A DNA stretch of 8,171 bases from an uncultured Eubacteriales bacterium (lineage in GTDB: Bacteria; Bacillota; Clostridia; Christensenellales; Pumilibacteraceae), in the NCBI GenBank assembly GCA_900555875.1, contig USNB01000050.1:1-8171 (forward strand), read 5' to 3'. Position numbers and translations under genes: made by a program. How positions within the stretch are numbered: the stretch's first letter is position 1; every line of letters starts with the position of its first letter. The notes beneath the pieces are model-generated. The model was not told the origin of the DNA. It did not search any database and worked only from the letters and a program-made list of their open reading frames with translations. Of the stretch, positions 1 through 6,994 are shown in pieces.

Positions 1-200
1 GCAATCAATTCCGCAAGTTTTTCCCTACCCATATCATCGTATCCGTATCCTGTCGTAGGGGCAAAATGCCCTGCCGATATGCGGCATTTTACGAATGCGT
101 CAAGTACTTTTTCCTGGCAGCGGAGAGCTACCTTGTCGGCTTCCTCAAATTTATTCTTGTACTTTGCTTCTATGTCTTTTATCAGTATTTCTATATCCAT
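1..200 (-). CDS. Methionine gamma-lyase family (aluminium resistance-like) protein, N-terminal part only
   Basis: The first 66 codons of a gene that continues past the left edge. The start is ATG at 200-198, fixed by an in-frame TGA (the miaA stop, 209-207) just two codons upstream. Residues 28-66 carry the N-terminal signature of the PLP-dependent family that includes B. subtilis YnbB: CQEKVLDAF, then HFAPTTGYGYDD (45-56) and GREKL. Family knowledge: these are fold-type I PLP enzymes of about 400-430 residues, named after methionine gamma-lyase and historically after aluminium resistance; their true substrate is poorly defined. The PLP-binding lysine lies outside the window, so activity cannot be judged. 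The gene starts 6 nt after miaA with no recognisable Shine-Dalgarno, suggesting translation by reinitiation after miaA termination. It is the last visible member of the operon. The family assignment rests on the N-terminal motif alone. Confidence 0.88.
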   Translation of the reverse strand, partial: MDIEILIKDIEAKYKNKFEEADKVALRCQEKVLDAFVKCRISAGHFAPTTGYGYDDMGREKLAELI

Positions 201-206
201 ATCAGA

Positions 207-1142
207 TCAAATATTGTTTATGAATTCCTCTATGCGTCTGTCCGCTTCTGTACGATCCCAATTATACAGGTAAACTTTGTTGCGCCATTGCAGCCATTTG
301 AAAAATGTTTGTTGCTTTTTTATCAGCTTATGGTATGACATCTTCATATCCTGTCTGATCTCATACTCGCTTTTGCCGTTAAGTATGCCGTACACTACTT
401 CTTTGTATCCCACAGATTCCATGCATTTGCAGTCGTAGTATGCGCTGAGTCCCTTTACTTCGTCGATTATGCCTGCGGCGAACATCCCGTCGATGCGTTT
501 TTCGGCGCGCTCGTCAAGTTTGTCCCGATCGGCGTCCATGACTATCAGCACTGCAGCGTAAGCATCGTGATATACGTTTGCCGATCCGTCTGCGTCCGAA
601 GCCGGCGAAAGATATAGTTCAAGTTGCCTGATTATCCGTACTTTATCGTTCGGGTGCAATTTTGTATCTTTATCTATCTGGGAAAGCATATCGAACAGAT
701 ATCCGTTTCCGTATTTGTGCTCCAGCCCTTCCAGCCTTTTGCGCAGCGCGTAATTAGGCCCTGAACTTCCGCAATTGAACCCGTGGAGAAGCGCGTTTAT
801 ATAAAATCCGGTACCGCCCACTATGACCGGCAACTTTTTACGCGATATTATGTCTGTAATAATACGCTGCGCTTCTTTCATATACAGCGCGACGGAATAT
901 CGGTTTTCGCTCGGATCGAGGATGTCCATCATATGATGCGGCACGCCTTGCATCTCTTCTTTCGTCAGTTTGCCGGAGCCGATATCCAGCCGGCGGTACA
1001 GTTGAACGGAGTCTGCGCTTATTACTTCCCCGTCATATCGTTTTGCAATGTCCACGGCGTAATCGGATTTACCTACGCATGTGGGTCCGCCGATGACCAC
1101 TATACGTTCTTTTGAGGTCGTTATACTATCCGTTTGAACCAT
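207..1142 (-). CDS. miaA: tRNA dimethylallyltransferase (tRNA A37 isopentenyltransferase)
   Basis: Transfers a dimethylallyl group from DMAPP to N6 of A37 in tRNAs reading UNN codons, giving i6A37, the substrate of MiaB encoded upstream in the same unit. It is a cytoplasmic protein of 311 residues, a normal family length. Visible motifs: P-loop GPTCVGKS (19-26, with Cys where Ala is usual), DSVQLYRRLDIGSGK (44-58, D44 matching the catalytic Asp), HHMMDILDP (69-77), VGGTGFYINALLHG (108-121), LHPNDKVRIIRQLELY (162-177), SVGYKEVVYG (243-252) and the C-terminal KLIKKQQTFFKWL (272-284). The ATG at 1142-1140 lies inside the end of mutL (22-nt overlap). No later in-frame start leaves room before the P-loop except a GTG too close to it. 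No strong Shine-Dalgarno is visible, so translation is probably coupled to mutL. The stop is TGA at 209-207. Confidence 0.97.
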   Translation of the reverse strand: MVQTDSITTSKERIVVIGGPTCVGKSDYAVDIAKRYDGEVISADSVQLYRRLDIGSGKLTKEEMQGVPHHMMDILDPSENRYSVALYMKEAQRIITDIISRKKLPVIVGGTGFYINALLHGFNCGSSGPNYALRKRLEGLEHKYGNGYLFDMLSQIDKDTKLHPNDKVRIIRQLELYLSPASDADGSANVYHDAYAAVLIVMDADRDKLDERAEKRIDGMFAAGIIDEVKGLSAYYDCKCMESVGYKEVVYGILNGKSEYEIRQDMKMSYHKLIKKQQTFFKWLQWRNKVYLYNWDRTEADRRIEEFINNI

Positions 1143-3034
1143 TTTTCGATCTCTGATTTTTTGAGCCTGACGGCTATGGGTCTTCCGTGCGGACAGAAAA
1201 GTGCGATACGTTTTTCACAGATGTCTTTAACGAGCAGTTTTGCATCGTCATCGGTGATATCAGTTTCTCCTTTGATCGCAGCTTTACACGCACTTTGCAT
1301 AAGCGCGTTTTTCAGAAAAGAAAGTTTTCCGAATTTTCCTCGTTCCAATTGCGCGATAAGCTCGGGTACGAACTCAGACAGATCCATATCGCTGAGGATA
1401 AGAGGCACCGATGACAGAGAGTACGTATTCCCGGATAGTCTTCTCAGCTCGAAGCCTATCGTTTTGATCTCGTCTATATGTGAGTCTATCAGTTCTGCAT
1501 CCGAGTAGTTTACGTCGAATACATACGGGAACATCAGATCCTGTACGGTATTTTTTCCTTCTTCGACGGATCTTACGAGTTCATCGTACAACAGACGCTC
1601 GTGCGCCGCATGCTGGTCGATCAAAATGACTTCGTCGGGTGATTCCAGCATTATGTATGTGTTGAACAGTTTTCCGCAATATCTGTGCGACGAGATATCT
1701 TCATAACCGTCATGTTTCGAAGCGGGCTCGGAAATGATCTCCTTGAGTATCGAAAACTGCGTATCCGGTGTGTTTTCTCGACGTATTTCAGCGAATTCCG
1801 AGGATTTGTGTGCGGGACGAACGGTATCATAGCTGCGCTCGGAAGAAGCGAAGGATGATGTGCGCGGAAACACCGGACTTTTTGCCGTATCCGTTTCGCT
1901 CTTTCCCGATGTTTCGGTCACGGCAAAAGGGAACTCTCCGCGCAGCTCTATGCTTCCTGCTCCGGTATTGCCGTCCGATGCGAAAAATATCGAATCGTTG
2001 TCCCCTGCCTTCTCGCGGTAGTCTTTTTTTTCTATCGGTTTCGGTTCGGACGATGCGCGGGCGAGAGAATCGTTTATCGCTTTGGAAAGCAATCGTTTGA
2101 TCCTGCCGATATCTATGAATTTTACTTCCATCTTGCTCGGATGGACATTGATGTCTACCATATCCGCCGGCACGTTGATGAATATGACATATGCCGGATA
2201 CTGTCGTTTCATGAGCAGATGCGCGCAGCAGTTATATATCCAGAACGATATTTCCTGATTTACAACATATCTGCCGTTTACAATGAGCGTCTGATATGAA
2301 CGGTTATGTTTGGAAAATGCCGGTTTGCTGATATATCCGTACACTTCGACGCCGGGCGCGCTTTCGTGAACATAATCGTATTCTTTCAGTACGGAGGCTC
2401 CTATCGCCGAGTATGCGGCTTCCTGCAGACCTTTGCCCTCAGAACGGTATATTTCTTTTTCGTTTACGGTGAGAGATATCGCCGTATCGTAATTCGCGAG
2501 TATGAAACGCTGTACGAGAGAAATTATCTCCCCTTCTTCGCTTCTGTCCGAACGAAGAAATTTGAGCCTTGCCGGGACATTTGCGAATAATCCCGATACG
2601 ATCACAGTCGTTCCGTAAGGAGCGCCGGTCGCTGTTTCTTCGAGTATTTTGCCGTTTTCGATCACGATGCGACCGCCGGTCTCGTCCTCTTTTCTTCTTG
2701 ATGTAAGCGTTACTTTTGCGACGGATGCAATGCTCGGTAACGCTTCTCCGCGGAATCCGAGCGTCGAAATCGCGTCGAGATCGCCGATGTTTTTGATCTT
2801 GCTCGTTGCGTGAGGCATGAACGCTGTCCGTATATCGTCATATTCAATGCCGCATCCGTCGTCGGTTATCCTGATATACTTTCCGCCGTCTGAAACGGTA
2901 ATGTCTATCGTCTTTGCACCGCTGTCTATGCTGTTTTCAATGAGTTCTTTTACGACAGACGCCGGTCTGTCGACGACTTCTCCGGCGGCTATGCGGTTGA
3001 ATACCGAACTGTCGAGTATGTTTATCCTGCTCAT
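1121..3034 (-). CDS. mutL: DNA mismatch repair endonuclease MutL
   Basis: Mismatch repair matchmaker and latent nicking endonuclease recruited by MutS. It has 637 residues. The N-terminal GHKL ATPase shows AAGEVVDRPASVVKE (16-30, E30 matching the catalytic Glu), N34, DDGCGI (58-63), HATSKI (75-80), LGFRGEAL (92-99), PARLKFL (154-160) and the domain-closing DINVHPSKMEVKF (294-306). A Ser/Glu-rich linker covers about 330-445. The C-terminal domain has the metal-binding endonuclease motif DQHAAHE (473-479), ACK (582-584), CPHGRP (614-619) and FKR (633-635), as in MutH-less bacteria. QDLMFP (498-503) resembles the clamp-binding QEMIVP of B. subtilis MutL. The final acidic position of DQHA-x2-E-x4-E is Asp (D484), a conservative change. 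The ATG overlaps the mutS stop as ATGA, with an AAGGAG sequence inside mutS 14 nt upstream. The stop is TAA. Confidence 0.98.
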   Translation of the reverse strand: MSRINILDSSVFNRIAAGEVVDRPASVVKELIENSIDSGAKTIDITVSDGGKYIRITDDGCGIEYDDIRTAFMPHATSKIKNIGDLDAISTLGFRGEALPSIASVAKVTLTSRRKEDETGGRIVIENGKILEETATGAPYGTTVIVSGLFANVPARLKFLRSDRSEEGEIISLVQRFILANYDTAISLTVNEKEIYRSEGKGLQEAAYSAIGASVLKEYDYVHESAPGVEVYGYISKPAFSKHNRSYQTLIVNGRYVVNQEISFWIYNCCAHLLMKRQYPAYVIFINVPADMVDINVHPSKMEVKFIDIGRIKRLLSKAINDSLARASSEPKPIEKKDYREKAGDNDSIFFASDGNTGAGSIELRGEFPFAVTETSGKSETDTAKSPVFPRTSSFASSERSYDTVRPAHKSSEFAEIRRENTPDTQFSILKEIISEPASKHDGYEDISSHRYCGKLFNTYIMLESPDEVILIDQHAAHERLLYDELVRSVEEGKNTVQDLMFPYVFDVNYSDAELIDSHIDEIKTIGFELRRLSGNTYSLSSVPLILSDMDLSEFVPELIAQLERGKFGKLSFLKNALMQSACKAAIKGETDITDDDAKLLVKDICEKRIALFCPHGRPIAVRLKKSEIEKWFKRIV

Positions 3035-5592
3035 GATATCGTAGCTTTCTCCTTAAGATCCGCCAGGATGTCGTATGCTGTGCGCGGACTGATGTCATCC
3101 ATATCGAGATCGCGCAAGATCTTCATGATCTCTCCCGAACCGTTGGTATTGAATATGGAAAGCTGCTGATAAGGATCGTTGTTTTGCCGCGTTATGTTCA
3201 GCTTTTCCAACTGTTTGAGATGTTGTTTCGCTTTTTCTACGACTTCTTTCGGCAGTCCGGATAATCCGGCGACTTCTATACCGAAACTGCGGTTAGCGCT
3301 TCCTCGCAGCAGTTTGCGCATGAATACTATGCTTCCGCCGAGTTCTTTGACGGTCATTTTATAGTTTTTGACGCCTTCTATCGTTCCCTCGATGTCTGTA
3401 AGTTCGTGATAGTGGGTGGAAAACAAAGTCTTTGCCCTGAACGAAGACGATAAGTATTCGACTATTGCCCAGGCGATGCTCAGTCCGTCGTATGTTGCCG
3501 TGCCGCGTCCCACTTCATCGAGGAGTATGAGACTTCTGTCCGTGGCATTTTCGAGTATATATGAGACTTCGCTCATCTCCACCATGAACGTACTGCGTCC
3601 CGTGTGCAGGTCGTCGCTTGCGCCCACACGGGTAAACACTCTGTCCGTTATACACAGTTCCGCGCTTTCGGCAGGAACGAATGCTCCTGCTTGCGCAAGT
3701 ATGACGATAAGAGCGACCTGACGCATATATACGCTTTTACCAGCCATATTCGGTCCGGTTATTATCATTGTGCGGCTGTCGCTGTCGTTGATATATGTAT
3801 CGTTCGGAACGAATGTTTCCGTATTCATTCGTTCCACGATAAGATGTCTGCCTTCTTTGATCTTTATTTCGTGACTTGCCGCAGATACCGAGGGGCGCGT
3901 GTATTTGTACTTTGCGGCGATCGCGGCGTTTGAACACGTAACATCTGCTTCGGCAATGACGGAAGCCGCGCATAGCAGTCTGTCGCAGTGAGTCGAAAGC
4001 GTGCGGATCAGTTGTGTGAAAAGCTGTTGCTCGAGAGCGAGGGCTTTATCTTCGGCGTGCAGGATCTTATCCTCCAGCGTCTTCAGCTCTTCTATTATAT
4101 ATCTTTCGGCATTAGCGAGCGTCTGTTTACGTACATAATCGTAAGGTACGTTGGCGGACTGTGACTTGGGAACTTCTATATAATATCCGAATACGCTGTT
4201 GTATCCGATCCTGAGGTTCTTTATCTGCGTACGTTCTTTCTGTTCTGCCTCTATTCTTGCAAGAAGCGATTTGGAATCCTTGGATATCGCACGATATTCG
4301 TCGAGTTCTTTGTTATAACCGTCGCGTATCACTCCGCCGTCTCTGACGAAAGCGGAAGGTTCATCGGATATTGCCGCGCGGATGACGGCAGCTACGTCTT
4401 CCATGGTATCGAGCGACTTGTGCAGCGACGCGAGCAGTTCTGACCGGCACCCGGACAGGGCTTTTTTAAGCGGAACGATGTTGCCGAGCGAGACGGCGAG
4501 GGTCACGCATTCTTTCGGCGTTATGCTGCCGTAAGCTATTCGCGTGGATATCCTCTCTATATCCGATATCCCGAACAGCGCTTCCGTAATTTCATCCCTG
4601 AGCAGTCTGTTTAAGTACAGTTCTTCGACGCCGTCAAGCCTGGCGTTGATCACGTTTTCGTCGGCGGATGGTGCGGCAAGTCTTTTCCCGAGCAGTCGCG
4701 CGCCCATTCCCGTCTGCGTTTTGTTTATTGCCGCATATACGGATCCGCTCTTTTTCCCGCTTGCGGCTGTGAGCAGTTCGAGCGTTTTTGCGGCATTGCT
4801 GTCTATGAGCATGGTATCGCCGTCCGATCTTCCGGGACGGATATAATCAAGCTCGCGCTTCTGTGTCTGCCTGATATATCCGAGCAGCGCTCCGCATGCT
4901 TTGACGCAGACGTCGTCTTCTTTCAATATTCCGTCAGCGTCCTTGCACATGCGAGGGATTATGGCCCGAGCTTTATCCGTATCGAATTCGCTTTCGTCGA
5001 GCTGCCGGAATTCTGCAAGGCCGCCGTACTTTACGGCTGACAGGTTGCGGCTCTGCGCTTTCATTTCGGGATTGCATATGATCTCGGCAGGCGCTATCCT
5101 GAGAAGAAGATCGTTCAGTCGCAGACCGATCTGTGCGTCCACCGTAGCGCGGTTGAATTCCCCTGTCGATATGTCTGCCCAGCATATGCCCGCTTTGCCG
5201 TCCGAAAGATATATCGCGAGAAGATAATTGTTGGTATCCGAGGAGAGCATATCGCTTTCCATGACGGTTCCCGGAGTTATGATCCGTACCACATCGCGCG
5301 AGGCAAGTCCCTTTTCCGGAATATTTGTCTGTTCGCATATCGCCACTTTATACCCGTTAGCAACGAGCTTCGCGATATAACTGTCTACCGCATGGAACGG
5401 GACTCCGCACATGGGGGCGCGCTCTTCAAGTCCGCAGTCGCGGCTTGTAAGTACAAGATCGAGCTCTTTGCTTGCGATCTTCGCATCCTCGAAAAACATC
5501 TCGTAAAAATCGCCCAGTCTGAAAAACAGAAGGCAGTCTGGGTTCTGCTCCTTTATTTCGAGATATTGTTTCATCATCGGTGACAATGCCAT
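3031..5592 (-). CDS. mutS: DNA mismatch repair protein MutS
   Basis: Mismatch-sensing ATPase that binds mispaired bases and small loops as a dimer and recruits MutL. It has 853 residues, typical of full-length MutS1. The N-terminal mismatch-binding domain has the Phe-X-Glu intercalation motif as F29-Y30-E31 within GDFYEMFFEDAK, followed by the conserved APMCGVPFHA (59-68). Connector, core and clamp domains follow (PGRSDGDTMLIDSNA region 253-267; GYNSVFGYYIEV 463-474). The ATPase has Walker A GPNMAGKS (613-620), the DDLHTGRSTFMVEM signature (660-673), Walker B LILLDE (688-693) with GRGTATYDG, and STHYHEL (725-731). QLSIF (810-814) matches the C-terminal clamp-binding motif. One minor oddity: Val follows Walker A Ser620, where Thr is common. 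The start ATG has a near-perfect Shine-Dalgarno 6 nt upstream and lies 1 nt after the miaB stop. The stop overlaps the mutL start. Confidence 0.99.
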   Translation of the reverse strand: MALSPMMKQYLEIKEQNPDCLLFFRLGDFYEMFFEDAKIASKELDLVLTSRDCGLEERAPMCGVPFHAVDSYIAKLVANGYKVAICEQTNIPEKGLASRDVVRIITPGTVMESDMLSSDTNNYLLAIYLSDGKAGICWADISTGEFNRATVDAQIGLRLNDLLLRIAPAEIICNPEMKAQSRNLSAVKYGGLAEFRQLDESEFDTDKARAIIPRMCKDADGILKEDDVCVKACGALLGYIRQTQKRELDYIRPGRSDGDTMLIDSNAAKTLELLTAASGKKSGSVYAAINKTQTGMGARLLGKRLAAPSADENVINARLDGVEELYLNRLLRDEITEALFGISDIERISTRIAYGSITPKECVTLAVSLGNIVPLKKALSGCRSELLASLHKSLDTMEDVAAVIRAAISDEPSAFVRDGGVIRDGYNKELDEYRAISKDSKSLLARIEAEQKERTQIKNLRIGYNSVFGYYIEVPKSQSANVPYDYVRKQTLANAERYIIEELKTLEDKILHAEDKALALEQQLFTQLIRTLSTHCDRLLCAASVIAEADVTCSNAAIAAKYKYTRPSVSAASHEIKIKEGRHLIVERMNTETFVPNDTYINDSDSRTMIITGPNMAGKSVYMRQVALIVILAQAGAFVPAESAELCITDRVFTRVGASDDLHTGRSTFMVEMSEVSYILENATDRSLILLDEVGRGTATYDGLSIAWAIVEYLSSSFRAKTLFSTHYHELTDIEGTIEGVKNYKMTVKELGGSIVFMRKLLRGSANRSFGIEVAGLSGLPKEVVEKAKQHLKQLEKLNITRQNNDPYQQLSIFNTNGSGEIMKILRDLDMDDISPRTAYDILADLKEKATIS
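3049..3054 (-). promoter_or_regulatory. Possible Shine-Dalgarno for mutL inside mutS
   Basis: The minus strand reads AAGGAG here, inside the last mutS codons. The gap to the mutL ATG is 14 nt, longer than the usual 5-10, so it may help only partly. The ATGA overlap between the mutS stop and the mutL start suggests that termination-reinitiation also contributes. Confidence 0.5.
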
Positions 5593-5593
5593 T

Positions 5594-6892
5594 TCAATTC
5601 ACCGCCTTTCCGTAAAGTTTACTGTTTTTTGCGGACGTTACGAGAACGTTTACAAATTCGCCGACAGATGCGTTCCCGTCGAAGACTATCACGCGATCTT
5701 CGCTCGTCTTTCCCGTGAACGAGCCGCCGGTTTTACCGTCGCATAAAGCGCGATAAGTCTTTCCGACGCACGCCGCAGCCCGTTCCGCCGCTATCTTTGC
5801 CTGTACTTCTATCAATCTTGCTATGCGCTCTTTCTTGACGTCTTCATCCACCTGCCCTTCCATCGTTGCCGCGGGAGTGCCCGTGCGCTTTGAGTAGATG
5901 AATGTGAACAGGTTGTTGTATCCGACGCGTTTTACCGCGTTTTCGGTCATCAGATAATCATCTTCCGTTTCCGTCGGGAACCCCACGATAATATCGCTCG
6001 ACAGTCCCGCATCCGGCATGAGCTTTCGGATGAGATCCGTTTTACGCATATACGAAGATACGTCGTACTTTCTGTTCATCAGCGCAAGTATCCTGTCGCT
6101 TCCGCTCTGGAGCGGCAAGTGGATATATTTTGCGAGTCTGGGTTTTGCTGCTATCATGTGAATGACTTCATCCGAGAGATCTTTGGGATGAGACGTCATG
6201 AATTTTATCCAGTAATCTCCGTCGAGATCGGACACGCGGTCGAGCAGTTTTGCGAAATCCGTGTCGCCGTCGCGGTAAGAGTTGACGTTCTGACCGAGAA
6301 GCGTCACTTCTTTATATCCGCCGTCTATCAGGCGCTTTATTTCATCTGTCACGTCGTCTGCCCGTCTGCTGCGCTCGCGGCCTTTGACGTAAGGTACTAT
6401 GCAGTATGTGCAGAAATTGTTGCACCCGTACATTATGTTTACGAATGCGCTCGCTTTATCCGTTCGTTCGGCTTCGTTAACTCCGCATTTTATGCTTTCG
6501 TCCTTTTCAAGATCGAGTATGTATTTTTCTCCGCGGCTGACGCGCTCCGCCATATCCGGGAGCTCATGCAGTTTATACGTGCCCGTGATTATATTCACGA
6601 ACGGACAGCGTTTATGGATTTTTTCCGCCACCGCCTCCTGCTGCGACATACATCCGCATATCGCGACGATAAGATCGGGTCTGCGCTCCTTGAGCTTTTT
6701 TACCAGCCCGAGATTTCCTATGACTCTCGTTTCGGCGCCTTCACGAACGCAGCAGGTATTGAGAATGATTATATCCGCGTCTTCAGGGCGTCCGGCTTTT
6801 CCCGTGCCGCGCTTAGCAAAAGCGGCATACAGCTTTTCCGATTCATGCACGTTCATCTGGCATCCGTAAGTTTTTATATATACAAGTCCCAT
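5594..6892 (-). CDS. miaB: tRNA-2-methylthio-N6-dimethylallyladenosine synthase (radical SAM methylthiotransferase)
   Basis: Methylthiolates C2 of i6A37 in tRNA to give ms2i6A37, acting after MiaA. From the ATG at 6892 the protein has 432 residues, the normal length. The N-terminal MTTase domain begins at once with YIKTYGCQMN (C11); NTC (C47) and GC (C81) complete the usual ligands of the auxiliary 4Fe-4S cluster. The radical SAM CxxxCxxC is C157-NNF-C161-TY-C164, followed by IVPYVKGRERSR. Conserved SHPKDLSDE and HLPLQSGSDR follow, and a C-terminal TRAM domain covers about 378-432. The frame stays open to an ATG at 6961, but the added 23 residues are basic, do not resemble MiaB, have no Shine-Dalgarno and would overlap a strong promoter, so 6892 is preferred. 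That start also lacks a Shine-Dalgarno and sits about 7 nt from the -10 box. First gene of the unit; stop TGA. Confidence 0.97.
   Translation of the reverse strand: MGLVYIKTYGCQMNVHESEKLYAAFAKRGTGKAGRPEDADIIILNTCCVREGAETRVIGNLGLVKKLKERRPDLIVAICGCMSQQEAVAEKIHKRCPFVNIITGTYKLHELPDMAERVSRGEKYILDLEKDESIKCGVNEAERTDKASAFVNIMYGCNNFCTYCIVPYVKGRERSRRADDVTDEIKRLIDGGYKEVTLLGQNVNSYRDGDTDFAKLLDRVSDLDGDYWIKFMTSHPKDLSDEVIHMIAAKPRLAKYIHLPLQSGSDRILALMNRKYDVSSYMRKTDLIRKLMPDAGLSSDIIVGFPTETEDDYLMTENAVKRVGYNNLFTFIYSKRTGTPAATMEGQVDEDVKKERIARLIEVQAKIAAERAAACVGKTYRALCDGKTGGSFTGKTSEDRVIVFDGNASVGEFVNVLVTSAKNSKLYGKAVN
5599..5608 (-). promoter_or_regulatory. Strong Shine-Dalgarno for mutS
   Basis: On the minus strand this reads AAGGCGGTGA, nine of ten bases identical to the ideal AAGGAGGTGA complement of the 16S rRNA tail. 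It is 6 nt from the mutS ATG (5592-5590). It lies within the last codons of miaB (AAG GCG GTG AAT TGA), so ribosomes ending miaB are well placed to start mutS. This site fixes the mutS start. Confidence 0.85.
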
Positions 6893-6899
6893 CCGATGT

Positions 6900-6928
6900 A
6901 TTATAGCAGATATATCGGATTTTCGCAA
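6900..6928 (-). promoter_or_regulatory. Sigma-A-type promoter of the miaB-mutS-mutL-miaA unit
   Basis: On the minus strand the -35 box TTGCGA (6928-6923, four of six matching TTGACA) is followed by a 17-nt spacer and a perfect -10 box TATAAT (6905-6900). The spacer ends in TGC, giving an extended -10. If the last -10 base is position -7, transcription starts near 6893, directly at or 1 nt before the miaB ATG at 6892. This would drive the whole minus-strand unit, since no other convincing promoter or terminator was seen inside it. The promoter is inferred from sequence only. Confidence 0.75.
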
Positions 6929-6947
6929 GTAAACCCGGGGGCGAAAA
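6920..6947. repeat. Perfect 7-bp inverted repeat, possible operator
   Basis: TTTTCGC at 6920-6926 and GCGAAAA at 6941-6947 are exact reverse complements separated by 14 nt. The arm centres are 21 bp apart, about two helical turns, as expected for a dimeric regulator binding one face of the DNA. The left arm overlaps the miaB -35 box (6923-6928), so a bound protein could block that promoter. The 14-nt loop and the absence of a T-run argue against a terminator. A 7-bp match can arise by chance, and no known operator consensus was recognised. Confidence 0.4.
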
Positions 6948-6980
6948 CGTCTCTCCGGCATGAAAACTCAGCCGGCGGCA

Positions 6981-6986
6981 AATAAT
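6981..6986 (+). promoter_or_regulatory. Weak candidate -10 box for the divergent PBP gene
   Basis: AATAAT matches five of six bases of TATAAT and would place the start point near 6993, only 2 nt before the PBP ATG at 6995. No good -35 box exists at 16-18 nt; the best is ATGAAA (6960-6965) with a 15-nt spacer. The call is tentative, and the true promoter may lie elsewhere in the intergenic region or within miaB. Confidence 0.22.
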
Positions 6987-6994
6987 ACGGTTGA

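Larger units (their letters stand above)
6893..6994. other. Divergent intergenic region between miaB and the PBP gene
   Basis: These 102 nt separate two genes transcribed away from each other. They contain the miaB promoter (6900-6928), a perfect inverted repeat (6920-6947), a GC-rich core with CCCGGG at 6934-6939, and an AT-rich patch just before the PBP start. No Shine-Dalgarno is evident for either flanking gene. No small gene, RNA gene or terminator was seen. Confidence 0.8.

Noticed and set aside
783..1115. 110-codon plus-strand frame opposite miaA
   Set aside because: Antisense to conserved MiaA motifs, including the P-loop, and it shows no features of its own.
3737..3973. 78-codon minus-strand frame overlapping mutS in another frame
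   Set aside because: It lies within the mutS ATPase coding region; the product is Arg-rich and low in complexity, typical of a frame-shifted reading of conserved sequence.
6920..6947. The inverted repeat as an intrinsic terminator
   Set aside because: Only 7-bp arms, a 14-nt loop and no T-run on either strand; its position between divergent promoters also does not suit a terminator.
6893..6961. 23-residue N-terminal extension of MiaB from ATG at 6961
   Set aside because: The extension is basic and unlike MiaB, has no Shine-Dalgarno, and covers a strong promoter; family proteins begin at the YGCQMN region, as the 6892 start does.
6119..6985. 288-codon open frame on the plus strand opposite miaB
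   Set aside because: It lies entirely antisense to a clear miaB and its promoter region, its product is rich in Phe, Tyr, His and Arg with no recognisable motif, and no ribosome site was seen. It is a shadow of the codon bias on the other strand.
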